Part shown: positions 1-19,562 of the stretch, one piece after another
How positions within the stretch are numbered: the stretch's first letter is position 1
How the letters are laid out: each line of letters opens with the position of its first letter
Translations under genes and position numbers: made by a program
The notes under the pieces: generated by a model
Told to the model about the DNA's origin: nothing
The model's input: the letters and a program-made list of their open reading frames with translations, nothing else
Databases searched by the model: none
DNA from: Polyodon spathula
Lineage: Eukaryota > Chordata > Actinopteri > Acipenseriformes > Polyodontidae
Length of the DNA: 64,000 nt
Assembly (NCBI RefSeq): GCF_017654505.1
Contig: NC_054559.1
Span: 6,996,281 to 7,060,280 of the forward strand
Direction: 5' to 3'

Positions 1-1858
1 TTGGTAATTTAGCAGATGCTTTTATCCAAAGCGACAGCTTTTACCCTAATATTGCCAAATCTAGGTGTGCAAAATTGGTAGACACCTATCAGACTCACAG
101 CTGTAATTGCTGCCAAAGGTGCTTCCACCAAGTATTAACTCAGGGGGGTGGAGACTTATCCAATTATGAGATTTCAGTTTTGTATTTAATATACAACTTT
201 TTCCCCTTAAGTGTGCAGTTTAGTGTGTAGATAAGTGTAAAAAAATTATAATTTAAAAGCATGAAACTGAGGCACCGACACAACAAAATGTGAATAGGAT
301 AGTACACAGTGACTTCTCATGGAATTTTTTTTAAATTTTATTATTGTTTTTTTTTTTTGGTGGCCAAATAAACCAGGCTGCACTTTCAGTGTTTTAACAG
401 AACCCATAAACTTTGTGCAAGCCCAGGAAAGCTGTACGATATCAGTAGTTGCACAGGCCAAATCGGAACTCGTACACAAACATTTAAATCCACCCTCCTG
501 TATTTTAATATTAATTAGGTTATTTGCATCTGGAAGGAGAATTTATCTGACTAAAAGAAAACCACATGGAAACACACACACACTTCGAAAGTACTACCGG
601 AATTCAGTGATGAAAAGGTGAGACTTATTTATCTTTTTCAATGGAAATTGCCCCTCTGAATGTTTATGGTGTATCCTATATACTAAAGTATTGTGTCCAG
701 ACTGACAACAGCCTTGCAGAAACCATGTAACGCACCTACAATGTAAAGTATATTGTGAATGAGATTAAATCAGGATGTAATGCATATGCAGCTGACCGCC
801 TAGGAGTGCAGGTGTTCTTTACTCTACATCTGACACAGTGCACACATCTCCTTCCATTAGAGGCTGAACATTAGGAGTAAACACACCGCAAAAGGACAGC
901 TGTGATCAGATCCATTCTTCTTGGAAGACCCTGTGCAAAGAAAGAAAATCTGTTTATTTAGGGTAAACTGTGTTACATGGAATAAACTTCCCTTTTGTCA
1001 GTAGCATACATCCCTGCCATGGTTCAAAATTAGAGTTAGGAAATTACAATTTGTGTAAAAGTAAACATGGTAAACCACCACATTTTACGCCCCCCCCACC
1101 CCGAAAAAAAAACAAAATCTATGAAAACGAACCTGTCAACATAAAGGGGTGTTTGGATTTGAAAATAAGCTATTTATAACAGATATTCTTAATGCAAAAG
1201 ATGTGAGAATGGAAAAAAAATCCTCTGCACTTACCATCTCAGCACTCAACTCCAGCTTTCCAATCTCTTTCTCCCACTCGAAGGGACCCACACCCCTGGC
1301 CCTGGTTTACAGCCTTTCAGCAAGGGTACAGTGACCACGCACTCGATAAAACTGTTACAATTAGCCACGTTTTTACAGATGCAGCAAGTTTAACAATCAT
1401 ACTGCAGACTGTTCATGACCTGTATGTATGGTTCCACAAACTCCCAGTGCACTTGGTTTTATAAGCACCATACATTTAAAAGAAATTACATGAACAAAAT
1501 GTATTTGTGACATACTGACAAAGGTTCCTGCATATATACCCAGATTCTGCAAGTCTCAAAATCTAATTATTTACTTCAAAAACACTCAATCAGAATTCTG
1601 AGGTAAAAGAGAAGACAAACATTTCATGGAGTACACTGAAGGAGGCATTCGGCGAAACGTTTGGCTTCTTGACTTTTTCATAGATTTTACAAACTAATGG
1701 TCTTTCCATGTTTCAGCATACTTGAATAAGTGGTTCTTCGGCTAGAAATATATATAAATGTAACATACGTAAGGAAATCTCCACTACATACACATTTAAA
1801 AACATAGCTGCAAAATATCAGCACAAAAGCATCACCATGAAATGAAATTAGGCTATAG
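1..1858. other. Region downstream of STUB1, no gene recognised
   Basis: AT-rich sequence with no convincing coding frame. The first 50 bases carry the motif agcagatgcttttatccaaa, a conserved piece of a repeat family seen widely in fish and found again near 13309, 18585 and 23183. Part of this stretch may be STUB1 3' UTR, but I cannot place its poly(A) site. Confidence 0.5.
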
Positions 1859-2060
1859 GCAGGGTCTCCAACCCTGGTCCTGGAGAGCCCCTATCCTGCA
1901 GGTTTTACAGGTGTCTGCATCGTCAATGGCTAAAGATCTGGAACACCTGTTAATCTTGACTAATTCAGCCAATAATTGCTTCAATTAAGTAACAGAGCTT
2001 GGTTGAAATGAGAACCAGAAGACCTTGTAGCTCTCCAGGACCAGCATTGAAGACCCCTGC
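1859..2060. mobile_element. 202-bp MITE with imperfect inverted ends
   Basis: The left end reads gcagggtctccaaccctgg and the right end is its imperfect inverse (ending tgaagacccctgc). Both ends share the core ctggtcctggagag. The bases tatag flank both ends (1854-1858 and 2061-2065), a good target-site duplication. There is no coding capacity. It looks like a non-autonomous DNA transposon of a type common in fish; I leave the superfamily open. Confidence 0.75.
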
Positions 2061-3065
2061 TATAGACAATTTAAAGAGATATGAAGATTAAAAAAATATA
2101 TATATAGAATTACTGTGCTAGCTACAATCACTTTTATAGTGTGTGTGTTTGGCATATGGGTGGAGTAACACAGGGATAGGCAGTTCAGAAAACTGTATTT
2201 AGACCTTAGTAGTACCACACCAGTGTGGGACACAAATGCAAAACAGCAAAACCACTACAGAGCTACATTACCATGCCGTTATTGTGATGCCACAGCTTTA
2301 TGAATACCAATGAAGAAAAGACAGTATTGAGATTTCAAACACTTCATACATACACAATACAATATATCCAACTCCAACTTCCTCCTCCCCCCACCCTTAA
2401 CCCCCCTTACCCCAAGCCTGTGTCTTGTGTTCTTTAAATCTCATGGGATGAAGGCAGCAAAGTGTGCAATACATTTTTAAATACAACCTCTTTTGCTGTA
2501 TTTGGAAAACATAGCTTTCTGCGTACCCTAGTATGGTTGAGTGGTAGGGATGTGGACTAGATCCGTTATCCAGTTACTCCCCTCAAACAAGAGCTCCATT
2601 TTCTACGGGTGCCGATACTTGTAACCATGACTTGCAAGCAGGTGGCTGAATCACAGGGAAAAAAAAAAGAACTAGTGGCCCAATCTGAAAACCACAGCCA
2701 GCGAAGTGAGTGGAATACCTAGGACTGAAAACTGGCACCTACCAGGTTCTGGATGTTGAACCAGTTATAAGGGCTAATAAAACAACAAGTAGACTGTGTT
2801 CAGTGCACATAAAAAGAATAAAGGGTATTATTGACAAGGAAATTCAAAATGATTTGTAGTAGCCACAAGTACTGTGTGATTTTTTTTTTTTTGTATGCTT
2901 TTTTTTTTTCCATGGGGATCAGTTCCCAGCCTTTGAGAGCAGATTAAAACGATGGTAAAATGAGAGATTCCAGGGGCTCGTGCTCCGTAAGGCAGTCTGT
3001 CGCATGGCCGCTGGGCTAAAGTGCAAATCCAGGAGGGCATCTCGGTTGGTCTTGAACCCTGCGGG

Positions 3066-10004
<6,939 letters not shown>

Positions 10005-10140
10005 CTTCTCCGCCACCCCCGCAGCACCCGCTCCGCTCTGCTTCCCAATCCTGCTCCCCGTGTCTCCGGCTGGCCACCCGGCAATCCCTCGGGCTCCTTC
10101 AGGCTGAAACCACCCCCTGATCCCTGCACACAACACACAG
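10005..10140 (-). promoter_or_regulatory. Probable STUB1 promoter-proximal / 5' UTR region
   Basis: A local GC- and CpG-rich patch covers the first coding exon and about 100 bases upstream of the chosen ATG, in an otherwise AT-rich region. Known STUB1 genes have CpG-rich, TATA-less promoters. No transcription start can be fixed from sequence. Confidence 0.4.
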
Positions 10141-13100
10141 TAGGGGATGCTTTATTTCTTCAACATTTAGGATTAAACAGATTTAAACCCATATCTGCAA
10201 TTACTTTGAACCAATCAAAAAAGGAGAAATGCTGTTAATTGTTTATGATGGATGCATGCCAACACTCATGTAAAGCAGACTGCAAGTGTACCATATTTAA
10301 CCTTACACTGCACACATCCTAATGTATAAACACTATAGCTGACCTCATATAGCTGACCTCTATGCATATCTTAAAAAAAAATGATAGTGTTTAACATTTG
10401 GAAAACGTATAACCGTTTAAAGTCTAAACTATTCACATCCCTAGCAGACTGCAAAACATGATGCAGTCAAACCCAACACTGTAAAACCAGTCCATTCCCA
10501 GAAAGGGTGTCGTCTGCGCTGCTCATATACCCCCCCCAAAATGGCTGTATCACATGGAGTTGAACCCCGTTTAGTATACTTGAGCTGGAGCCTGATCAGG
10601 AAAATAAATGTGAAACTTGTAGGGGAAATAATCCCTGCCACACACAATTTCTGACGAAATTCCAATGCTAATTCCTAAACTTGTTTATAGAAGTTTTTTT
10701 GATGGACGAATTATTGATGACAATATGAACAGTTTCATTTAGTATGCACATGGAAGTCCTACAGTGGGCACACTTATATTTATACATTTCTATACTGCAT
10801 GTGCCTAAGGTTTGTCTGGGGGAGCGAAGAACCTTTCACTGCGAGTGTACACAACATTGAAATAGCGTCTCTACAAAGCTATCTGGCCACTTTGAAATGC
10901 TGCTGTGAAAGAAAAAAAAAAACATTAACCTAATTGGTGTTAATGATGCCATTTGTCAAGACTAGGTGCTGTTTCTACAAAAGTATCGCACTGACTCTGT
11001 ACAGCTTTTTCTGAAAGATAAAAATCTTGTTCAACCTGTATCAAACATCACTAAGAACTGATGGCATTATCACCCTTTAACAATGGGACTGATAATCCTA
11101 CAGGGGTCTTCAGATTGTAACCAAAGCATCAGACAATATCAGTAGAGAGAAAAACACCTATCACTAATCTATATAGATGCCTCAGAGGACCTGTGTTTAG
11201 CAAGTGGTCTTGTCTAGTGTTCTCCACCATACCCAGCTGTGGTCTAATTGCATTTATTCACTATATTACACTATGTAACACAATTTTTGTTCCTGGGTAG
11301 TAAGAGTTATTTCCTAATTGCTTATGCCTCAAAAGTATAGAAAATGGCTATTATTTCCCACAAACTTTGCTTTTGTGACCAGGACAGTGATATTTCAAAA
11401 TATCACTATTTCCAATGGGAAAACGGGCAAATGTGTATCTTTTCGTTCACATAAAGTCAGAAAAAAACAACATATGAATCCAAATTAACATGTATTTATA
11501 CTAACGTAATACAAAAATGACTACAAAAGATTTAGAAGTGAGTAGTTTCTCGAGATTTACAATTATACTGTATTTACAAAAACATTTTTGTAAAAAATTG
11601 TTATACGGTGTTATTAAATAATCTGTAACTTGTCCATCAATATATTAATGTCAATCAATTTGGATCACAGGTCACAATTAGCACCATTTGAAATGTGTTG
11701 CATAGTAGCGTATTTAATATAAATGACCATCTTTATATACGACGTGTTGCATACTACAATGGATTTACTGCGTAACATAACTGAAACAATAGTTTCCTAC
11801 AAACAGTAATTTCTACTAACCCCAGGAGGAACACACATAATAATAGATACTGTGTTAAGTGAAATTAGGTTTCAAATTACATTTTGGGTGTCGTTATAAA
11901 ATACACATTTTGGTACATCTGTACAGGTTATTAAAAACACAAAATAAATGAAGGTTTTCTTTTTTTTTTTTAGCCCGGGCCGTCGGTTTTTGTCTAGAAC
12001 CGCTATCTTTTTTTTTCTGTCTATACCCTGCAGTGTCATACTCGTAGCTTTTAAAATAAATAAAATGGCAGGCTTCCTGCATAAACATATTCCAAATTAC
12101 GGACACATCGAAAGCATACTTAGTTGCCATGTGTGAATATTTTACTAATTCCACTAAATCTGTCAGCGAGGCCCGTGCAATTGTATTTATACTTACTATA
12201 CAAATGTTGACAGGAACGTGGAAACCTTTCTTTTGCTACCAGTTTATTTCTTTTTGGGTTTCCCCTCCAGGTATTTCAGTGATTTTATATGACCCCTAGT
12301 CGATCCCTGCTTCCCCCTCCAACACCTGTTCCGCAAAGGCAGTCGGACTGGCTGTCTTCCCCTTACCAGCCGCTATCTCCCCCAGCAACAGTCAGCAGGC
12401 AAAACCCGGGTTCCTCCCCTGTCGGCCGCAGCTTCGTACCCTAACTGTTATTCCTTTAAAACCCTTGACTTTATTACACGTGTATTACTGTCTTGTTTTA
12501 TATCTTCGATTTTTGTATGATCTATTTTTAGTATCTTTGACGTTTCTCGACCACAGCGCTTCCTCAGTTTCTTGTTTTGGTGACGAAGCTGTGATAAGAA
12601 GTTACGGTCCACAAACACACAGATCGGAAGTTCCCGTCGTAAATAACATAATCTTTCACCATAGAGTAAAAACGAACATAGAGTTATATGGAAAGCCATT
12701 TAGGTCAAAAACCGCGGAGATTTTTTTCAGTCATAAACACAGTTTATCATGTTAAACTTCCGAAAAACGTATTTAAATTTTTATAACAACAAATAGCCTA
12801 ATATTATTAACTGTTCGTGGAGCTCTGGTTATTTTAAATGAAATAGGTTTACATTTACAAAAAAGTACATGGAATTACAATGGTAGAACCATAGATATAC
12901 AGTAGAAGCATTAGATTGGACAGGCCCATTCAAACTCGCCAAACAGCAGTACGCAAATGGAGGGGCCATATTGCCTAGGTAAGAACTTAATTCCCTGTAA
13001 GGCAACCGATAGGAGTGGAGATAGACAAGAGGTGTTTAGTTGTTATTTAAACTTTGACTTGTTCCTGTAATACATTCAAATCACAAATATTACGTAAAAA

Positions 13101-13296
13101 TATTATTTTTTGATGGTTAAATAAAAACCCAGAATAAGGGTGGTAATAAAAGCTAAGACAGCTAATTAACAAACTAGGTGACTTTTTTCCCCCTGCAGGT
13201 TTTTTGATTTTGTCTTATTATTAAACACCTAGTGTTTTGTTTTGTTTTTTTGTATTAGGCATGAATTGCAATAATAATTTGTAATGAACAAATTTG
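10141..13296. other. Gene-free stretch upstream of STUB1
   Basis: No coding exon or complete transposon recognised. The sequence is AT-rich, with a pyrimidine-rich, slightly GC-richer patch at about 12290-12430. In mammals a JMJD8 gene sits head-to-head with STUB1; I see no JMJD8-like coding sequence here. Confidence 0.5.
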
Positions 13297-13580
13297 TTAT
13301 TTGGCAGATGCCTTTATCCAAGATATACTGTATAATATTTTTATAGCTATGGTAGTTCCCTTTCAATTCTGTCTATTGGTAGGTGTCACTGAGCTCTTTC
13401 TGTCAAAGCTGCTGATAGGCCCCCCTTCCCTCTGTGACCTCCTTGGTCCCACCCACCTATATAATCGTCACGCAGGGAAGGATCTCTCTCTTTTCGCAAC
13501 GAAACCGTGATGATGACCGGTGCGACCTCGCGGTTAGTGGCCATCTTCTCTTTCAGGCAACCAGGTTTATGGTTGGTAAA

Positions 13581-13925
13581 CTAACGTTCCCTTTCAATTC
13601 TAAGATGGCCACCAAAAACATTGTGAAAATACGCGTCCTGCAAGTCCACTGTGGTAAACCAGGGACAGACTGGAGAATGTGACGATGAGTCAGCATTTGA
13701 AACCTTCAGAATCTGGTTGAGGAACTGCAGGTCCAGAATGGGGTGAAAGCCATCGTCCTTCTTCGGCACCAGCAAGTATCTCGAGTAGAACCCCTCCTCC
13801 TGAGAGGTGGGGTCTACAAGACGAATGGCACGCTTGTCCAGCAAGGCTGTCACCTCAGTCTGGAGCACCGAGGCCTGAAGCGGTTCCACACGTCGAAGGT
13901 GCAAGCACGCCAGTAGTGTAGACAT
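13581..13925 (-). pseudogene. DIRS reverse transcriptase, N-terminal fragment
   Basis: The minus-strand frame shows DKRAIRLVDPTSQEEGFYSR, then LLVPKKDDGFHPILDL and WFTTVDLQDAYFH. This is the order of the first reverse-transcriptase blocks in DIRS and related elements. It ends right after the DAYFH block, before the catalytic YxDD motif, so it cannot be active. It is downstream of the Gag-like frames on the same strand. Confidence 0.8.
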
Positions 13926-14824
13926 GTGTCTCCGTAACCCTGCATTGCAGGTTTGGGCACATAGGGTCCTTGGGCAGACTTCCCACCAGTGGAGCCTTCA
14001 CCAAGGCTGCGATGGTGGAGTCTACGGGGGGAAATCCCACCAGGCCTAGTTTCTCCGCTCCCTCCAACAAGGCCAGTTGAGAACCCTGTCTCAACTGAGC
14101 AGGCACTGTGGCTGGGTGGTCCCAAGAGGAACATACCTCCTCCATAAAATCAAGGAAAGCAAGGAAGGGTTGGGGCCGAGGAGCCACGTCATGCGGCCGA
14201 AAGACGGAGTGATGTGGCTCTGCCACTGTTGTTCAGGGGACCTGCAGGTAAGCCGGTGGGGCCTGTTTCCTCTCCAAAAGCTTCATGATACAGCTGATCT
14301 AAGCTTTCATGTCCATAATATCCTGAGCCTGCCGAGACTTCTTCACCTGTTTCGCCATAGGCGACGGGGAGTTGCTGCGAGTGGACACAGATGCCTGCGC
14401 ACAAGAGATCCACCCCAGAGGGGCTCTGTGATTGCGTTGGGAGGTGTGGCTGGGAAGGACCCGCTACGGGGGATGAAGAACGCCTCCGTGCCACTCTCTC
14501 CAGACGACTGGCAAGCACTCGGGGCTGAAAAGCCACGCAGATGCCGCAAGAGCCTTGTAGGGCTGAGGAGGCGTGTTCGGAGCCTAAGCACTGCGCACAC
14601 CTGGAATGCCTGTCCTCCTGTGTGATGTTAGTCCCACAGGCCTCACAGGCATGAAATCCAGCCCAGCCCGTCATAACTGGGTCGCACAGCATATAGGGTG
14701 CCTGCAGCGGAGTACGTGACACAGAGAGCGCATGCAGACTTGCACCGGCTACTGTTGTACTAACGCACTGTGTGCAATGTACCCGTTCAGCACTGGTATC
14801 ATGTGCACCCAGCACCACGTGCAC
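13855..14824 (-). pseudogene. DIRS Gag-like reading frames
   Basis: Two overlapping minus-strand frames: 14189-14824 and 13855-14226. The first has a zinc-binding pattern, C-x2-C-x12-C-x2-C-x4-H (CEACGTNI, then CAQCLGSEHA), which I associate with Gag of fish DIRS elements. The second has FLDFMEEVCSSWDHPA and KDPMCPNLQCRVTETHVYTT, also like DIRS Gag C-terminal sequence. They read into the reverse transcriptase fragment. Frames are broken, so no intact protein is expected. Confidence 0.65.
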
Positions 14825-16281
14825 ACCTTCACACAGTATTGTGCAGCATGGCAGTGTTGGCGCACTACCTGTATCGGGTACTGTGAGTTAATAATCACCG
14901 TGCTCACCGTGGTACCGAAGCAGCACGGGCCGAGCACGCACTGCGCTATTCAGAAAACACAGGGGGCAGCTATGCAACGGTGCCTACCCTGACCGTGTGG
15001 TCACACACTTGAGCAGCGTGTAGCATACAACAGGGGGACAGGGCTGAAGCCACGGCGGGTGATTGACTTTAGCAACACAGCAAACACAATGCAATAATAC
15101 AAAAATGCAATAACAATAATAATACAGCAGTACAGATGAGGGAGAGCACACTGTCTGTTCGATTGTAAGGCCCACACACGTGGTGACAGGCCAACGCAGC
15201 CTGAGTATATCTCAACTGAACAACAGGGCAAGCCTCGGTGAGGAGTACATGGCTGGTCCGGCTGTAAGCAGCCACACTGCAGCTAGTCCTCTGTGCAAGC
15301 ATGGGGACGCGCAGCACAATCAAAACAACAAGGCCCGCAGGCAGCTGGTGGGCGAACTCGACAATGGGGACAAGGCAGGCCCAGCCCCAGTGGAGTAACT
15401 ACTCTGCCAAGTAAGAAAGGGGGTGAAAACGCACACACTCTTAATAATACTGCTTACCGGCAGGGGAGTCGACTACACAGACGGCAGACAGGAGAGAAGC
15501 AGCCTGACACACGTATTGAGCAGGTGCTGAATATAGTAAGAAGTAGAAAAAAGGCTACGAATTAAGAGCTACTGATTCGGGTAAAAGTGGCGTAGCCAGT
15601 TTTCAGCACGAAGTGCAAGGGAACCAGCAGCAAGCTCAGTGCTGCACTTTTAAGTAAAAAAAAGGCTCAATGCAACACAGAAAGGTCTTACCATACCAAC
15701 TTGAGAAGCAAAAAGAGAGAGATCCTTCACTGCCTGACGATTACATGCCCTCGGTAGGCGGGACCGAGGAGGTCACGAGAGAAGGGGGGGCTATTGGCAG
15801 CTTTGATAGAAAGAGCTCAGTGACACCTACCAATAGACAGGCTGTCACAAAGACGGCTGGAGTGGGAGACGTCAGACCAGAAACAGGAACCAGGAAATAA
15901 ACAAAGAGAGGTGAAGTTCGGTGAAGCTGAGCATATGGTCTCGCTCAGCATTTAATAATGAACAGACGGACAGAAAATAAAAGGTTGCAAGACAAACAAA
16001 AACACAGGACACGACACATTCGCCAAATTAAAGACAAACAAAACAGACTAACACTAAACAAACATGGTGAGCTGATATTTTTAACTACTACTACTATTAT
16101 TATTATTATTATTATTATTACCTCTGTCTCCAATCCTGTTCTCCACTCACCGAACCCCCAACATACAACACAAAATACACACAGGGGCGGGAACTTTGCC
16201 ACATATACCCCCCCCCCCCCTTGTGCAAAACACATATGGTCTCAATGGCCACCTCCCCCCTTAAAATCGCCAAAGTCTCGC

Positions 16282-18004
16282 TCAAAGTCCTAGGTCAAGA
16301 ACAGGGACTTTAAGGGGTTGATGGACAGAAATGTTGCCAGTAGCCAGGCTGCTACTGGCCATGCTGTTAGCAGACGTGCTGACAGTGGGGCGAGTCTCTC
16401 CTCCGGCTGTACCACTGGCAGCGGAAATGCTGCCAATGGTGCGGCTGTCAGCAGACGTGCTGACAGCTCCCAGACTGACTCCTTCAGCTGAAAAGCTGCT
16501 GGGGTTGGTGGTCTCCAGACCTCTTCCAAGATCTTCGGCAGCGAAACTGCTACGGTGGAAGGTGGTTTCCTGACCTCTTCCCCCTTTATAGCTGGCAGCT
16601 ACCTCTGGGGGGACTCCAGCCCCCAGAACTCCAGAAGCGAAATTGCTGCGGGGAAAGGTGGTCTCCTGACCTCTCCCCCCTTTTTCATAGCCAGCAGCTC
16701 CCTCTGGTGGGGCTCCGGCCACACTGACCCCTGCGGCCAAGCAGAGCTGACTGCAACCCCTGGCGAAGCAGTTCCAGGGACCCCAGGCAATGCAGAGCAC
16801 CAGGCAAACCCAGGCAATGCCAGGCAGGCATCCTTGGGCAAAGTGAGGCAGGCATCCTTGGGTGAAGTGAGACAGGCATCCTTGGGCGAAGCAAGGCAGG
16901 CATCCTTGGGCGAAGCGAGGCAGACATCCTTGGGCGAAGCGATGCAGAGAGTCAGGACAAGCTCGGGTGCGGGTGTTGGCCCTCTTCTCGGTCACTGCGG
17001 CCGGGCGGTTCTTCCCCTTGCTTCCCTCAGCAGCCTAAGCAAGGGCTGCTGAGAACTACCAGCATCTATTCCTGGTCCTTTTGGTGCAGGGAGAGGCAGC
17101 TCCTGCTCCTCTCCCCCCCGATGGTGATGGAGGCAGAGGCAGCTCCAGCTCCTCTCCTCGTGATGGTGGGGAAAGTGATACCAGCAGGCATTCATCCTCT
17201 GCTGGTGGGGGAAGTGATACAAGCAGGTATTAATCCTCTGCTGGTGGACAGGGACCCAGCAGGCATTCACCCTCTGCTGGTGGATGGGGAGCTAGCAGGC
17301 ATTCACCCTCTGCTGGTGGAGGAGGCAGAGACAACTCTTACTGCTCTGCTCCTGCCGGTGGAGGTGGTGGAGGCAGAGGCAGCTCCTGCTGCTCTGCTCT
17401 TGGCGGTGTATTGGCAGAGGCAGAGGCAGCTCCTGCTGCTCAGCTCCTGGCGGTGGAGGTGGCGGAGGCGTGTAGTCTCCTGGCTGCGGAGGTGGGAGCC
17501 GCGTGTAGTCTCCTGGCAGCGGAGGTGAGAGTGGCGTGTAGTCTACCCTTATTACAGGGGACTGGTGCGGCTCTTCCTCACTTGCAGGGGACCGGTGCGG
17601 CTCTCCCAAACTTGCAGGGGAAGGTGATGGAGGCAGAGGAAGCACCTGCTCCTCTCCTCCAGGTGGTGATGGTAGGGGAAGTGATACAAGCAGGCACTCA
17701 CCCTCTGCTGGTGGAAGTGGGAACAGCTCCCTCTCGGGCTTTGGATCCCCGCAGTCCCCCCATCTGGGCGCTGGACTCTCGTGGTCCCCCCGCCTGGATG
17801 CTGGAGACCCTGCTACCTGGGCTGCTGTTCTATTTATTAGCTGCCTCCAGGTAACAGAGGACAACTCCACCCCATCCTCTCGTACGCCTCCCATCGCTCC
17901 CTTTCCATCAGTCACAGGACCCGGATGGCTATGGGCATGGACTGGGCCTCCAGCCCAGCATTGTCATAGATCCAGTCCCTCAACCTGAAGGCGTCTTCTG
18001 ACAT
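16282..18004 (-). pseudogene. Broken gag-like frames of the LTR element
   Basis: Reading starts at an ATG at 18004 (MSEDAFRLRDWIYDNAGLEA) just inside the PBS and meets a stop after 30 residues. A shifted frame (17292-17915) carries on with proline-rich repeats (PPPPPGAEQQELPLPLP), and another runs 16282-16995. The last contains five 24-bp units (about 16824-16943), giving an in-frame 8-residue repeat related to GCLPRFAQ. Position and start context fit a gag-type gene, but I recognise no capsid or zinc-knuckle domain. Confidence 0.5.
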
Positions 18005-18336
18005 TTTTTTTTTTTTTTTTTTTTTTTAACAAGAGACTGTGGTTCCTGCTGTGGTCTTCATCTAGGAGGCACTGGTAATCCCATTATGACACCACGTGTC
18101 ACAAAGACGGCTGGAGTGGGGGACGTCAGACCAGAAACAGGAACCAGGAAATAAACAAAGAGAGGTGGAGTTTGGTGAAGCTGAGCGAATGGTCTCGCTC
18201 AGCATTTAATAATGAACAGACGGACAGAAAATAAAAGGTTGCAAGACAAACAAAAACACAGGACACGGCACATTGGCCAAATTAAAGAGACAAACAAAAC
18301 AGACTAACACTAAATAAAGCTGATATTTTTAACTAC

Positions 18337-18402
<66 letters not shown>
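18337..18402. repeat. (ATT)n microsatellite inside an LTR
   Basis: About 20 perfect ATT units in the upstream LTR. The matching place in the other LTR (16087-16120) has about half as many, so the array changed length after insertion. Confidence 0.95.
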
Positions 18403-18403
<1 letters not shown>

Positions 18404-19239
18404 TCAGTCTCCAATCCCATTCTCCACTCACCAAACACACAACATATAACACAAAATACACACAGGGGCGGGCACTTTGCCACACAGACATATATCCCAT
18501 AACAATGTTTTTGTTGGCCATCTTCAAATTGAAAGGGAACTACCATAGCTATAAAAATATTATACAGTATATCTTGGATAAAGGCGTCTGCCAAATAACT
18601 AAATAATATGTTCCATTTCCTATGTATCTTACTGTTACATTTCTATTAAAATCTACTATAATTTCAAATGACATGTGATTACATTTCTTTCTCTATTCCC
18701 ATTCAATTATAAATTCGAAAAATAGTTAAATATTATTTCCCTTAAATAGCATTTATACTTTTCCAGAAATTAAAATGTTCAAACCAGCTGTGAGAAAAAC
18801 TAAACAAAGAAAACAAGAAAAACAGTTGCATATAACATGGTCCACTTTCATCAAGAATATGGCACGTCTAGGTCATTTATACTATTTTCCGGCAGTATTT
18901 TGTGTACACACAAATGTGTTGTGGACTACTGTCATGTACCAAGATGCAATACAGCTTCTGGAATTCTATTACAGGCATCTATTTTATAATATTTTGTGAG
19001 TTCCACACATTGAGTGGTTTGGTCATTATAGATGACAACAGAGTGCAAGGTAGTAGCCTTGAGGAAGAATATAGTACAAGAAAAGATGTACAAATTAGGA
19101 AGGTAATCTGTGCATTTCTCATAGCATAATCCAGCAAGTGCGTACAGAATTGCAGGTTCTTCGTGACAAATGATAGTGTGTTGAATGATAAGCAGGCTCG
19201 TTTGTCAACCATTTTGTTGCATTCAAATTAGGCATTAAC

Positions 19240-19562
19240 ATTACATTTACCTTAGTCTGCTGTTGAAGTTTCAATGCTCAACAGCGCATACTTTTTCCAC
19301 CCATACATCTGTGAACCAGACAAAAATCAGGGTCTTGCTAGATGGTTAAGCTTATAGCTTCTCATGCCATGGGTTTGGTGTTTTACCTGGGCTCAAAGTG
19401 GTCATTACTGTAATCCTCACCCTAAAACTAATAATTTGGTTGTTCCCAAGTGGTTCACCTGGTAAAGGCCCAGCCGTGTGGTGTGCAGGCTGTCATTCAG
19501 TCAGAGGAGCGCAGGTTACTGGCTGTGTAAAGTTAACGATCCACGCTGGGGATTCCACAGAG
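19240..19562 (+). repeat. Interspersed repeat, putative SINE (copy 1)
   Basis: About 320 bases closely related to 26785-27170 in the same orientation. Shared landmarks are ctaataatttggttg, aagtggttcacctgg and acgatccacgctggggattc. The middle (gtggttcacctggtaaaggc, then caggttactggctgtg about 70 bases on) is spaced like degenerate A and B boxes of a tRNA-derived SINE. That assignment is inference. Confidence 0.6.

Larger units (their letters stand above)
15843..18484 (-). mobile_element. Compact LTR retroelement with both LTRs, PBS and PPT, lacking pol
   Basis: Two direct repeats bound it: 15843-16203 (361 bp) and 18099-18484 (386 bp). On the minus strand each begins TGTGGCAAAG and ends CTTTGTGACA. 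Two bases inside the upstream LTR is a primer-binding site, TGGTGTCATAATGGGATT (18079-18096). Before the downstream LTR is a run of 13 G (16208-16220 on the complement), a good polypurine tract. Flanking caggc (15838-15842) and cagac (18485-18489) look like a 5-bp target duplication with one mismatch. Part of the LTR length difference is (ATT)n expansion. The internal 1.9 kb holds proline- and repeat-rich frames and no reverse transcriptase, protease or integrase, so it depends on another element. PBS and PPT place it among LTR retrotransposons; the family is not determined. Confidence 0.85.
13297..18604 (-). mobile_element. Decayed DIRS-type retroelement with inverted ends, split by an LTR element
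   Basis: The outer 75 bases at the left (about 13297-13372, with cagatgcctttatccaagat) recur inverted at the right (about 18530-18604). The next 130 bases at the left (about 13370-13500, with ctattggtaggtgtcactga) recur inverted at 15700-15842. Inverted termini are typical of DIRS elements. Inside, minus-strand frames carry a DIRS-like Gag zinc motif and the start of a DIRS reverse transcriptase. The rest of pol is missing. The right terminal repeat is interrupted at 15842 by a complete LTR element that ends at 18484. About 40 bases at 18486-18525 have no partner in the left end but resemble 13588-13622, so the terminus has been rearranged. Confidence 0.72.

Noticed and set aside
17121..17854. 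Plus-strand Ala/Glu-rich open frames as a gene
   Set aside because: They are antisense shadows of the GC-rich repeats in the LTR element's gag-like region.
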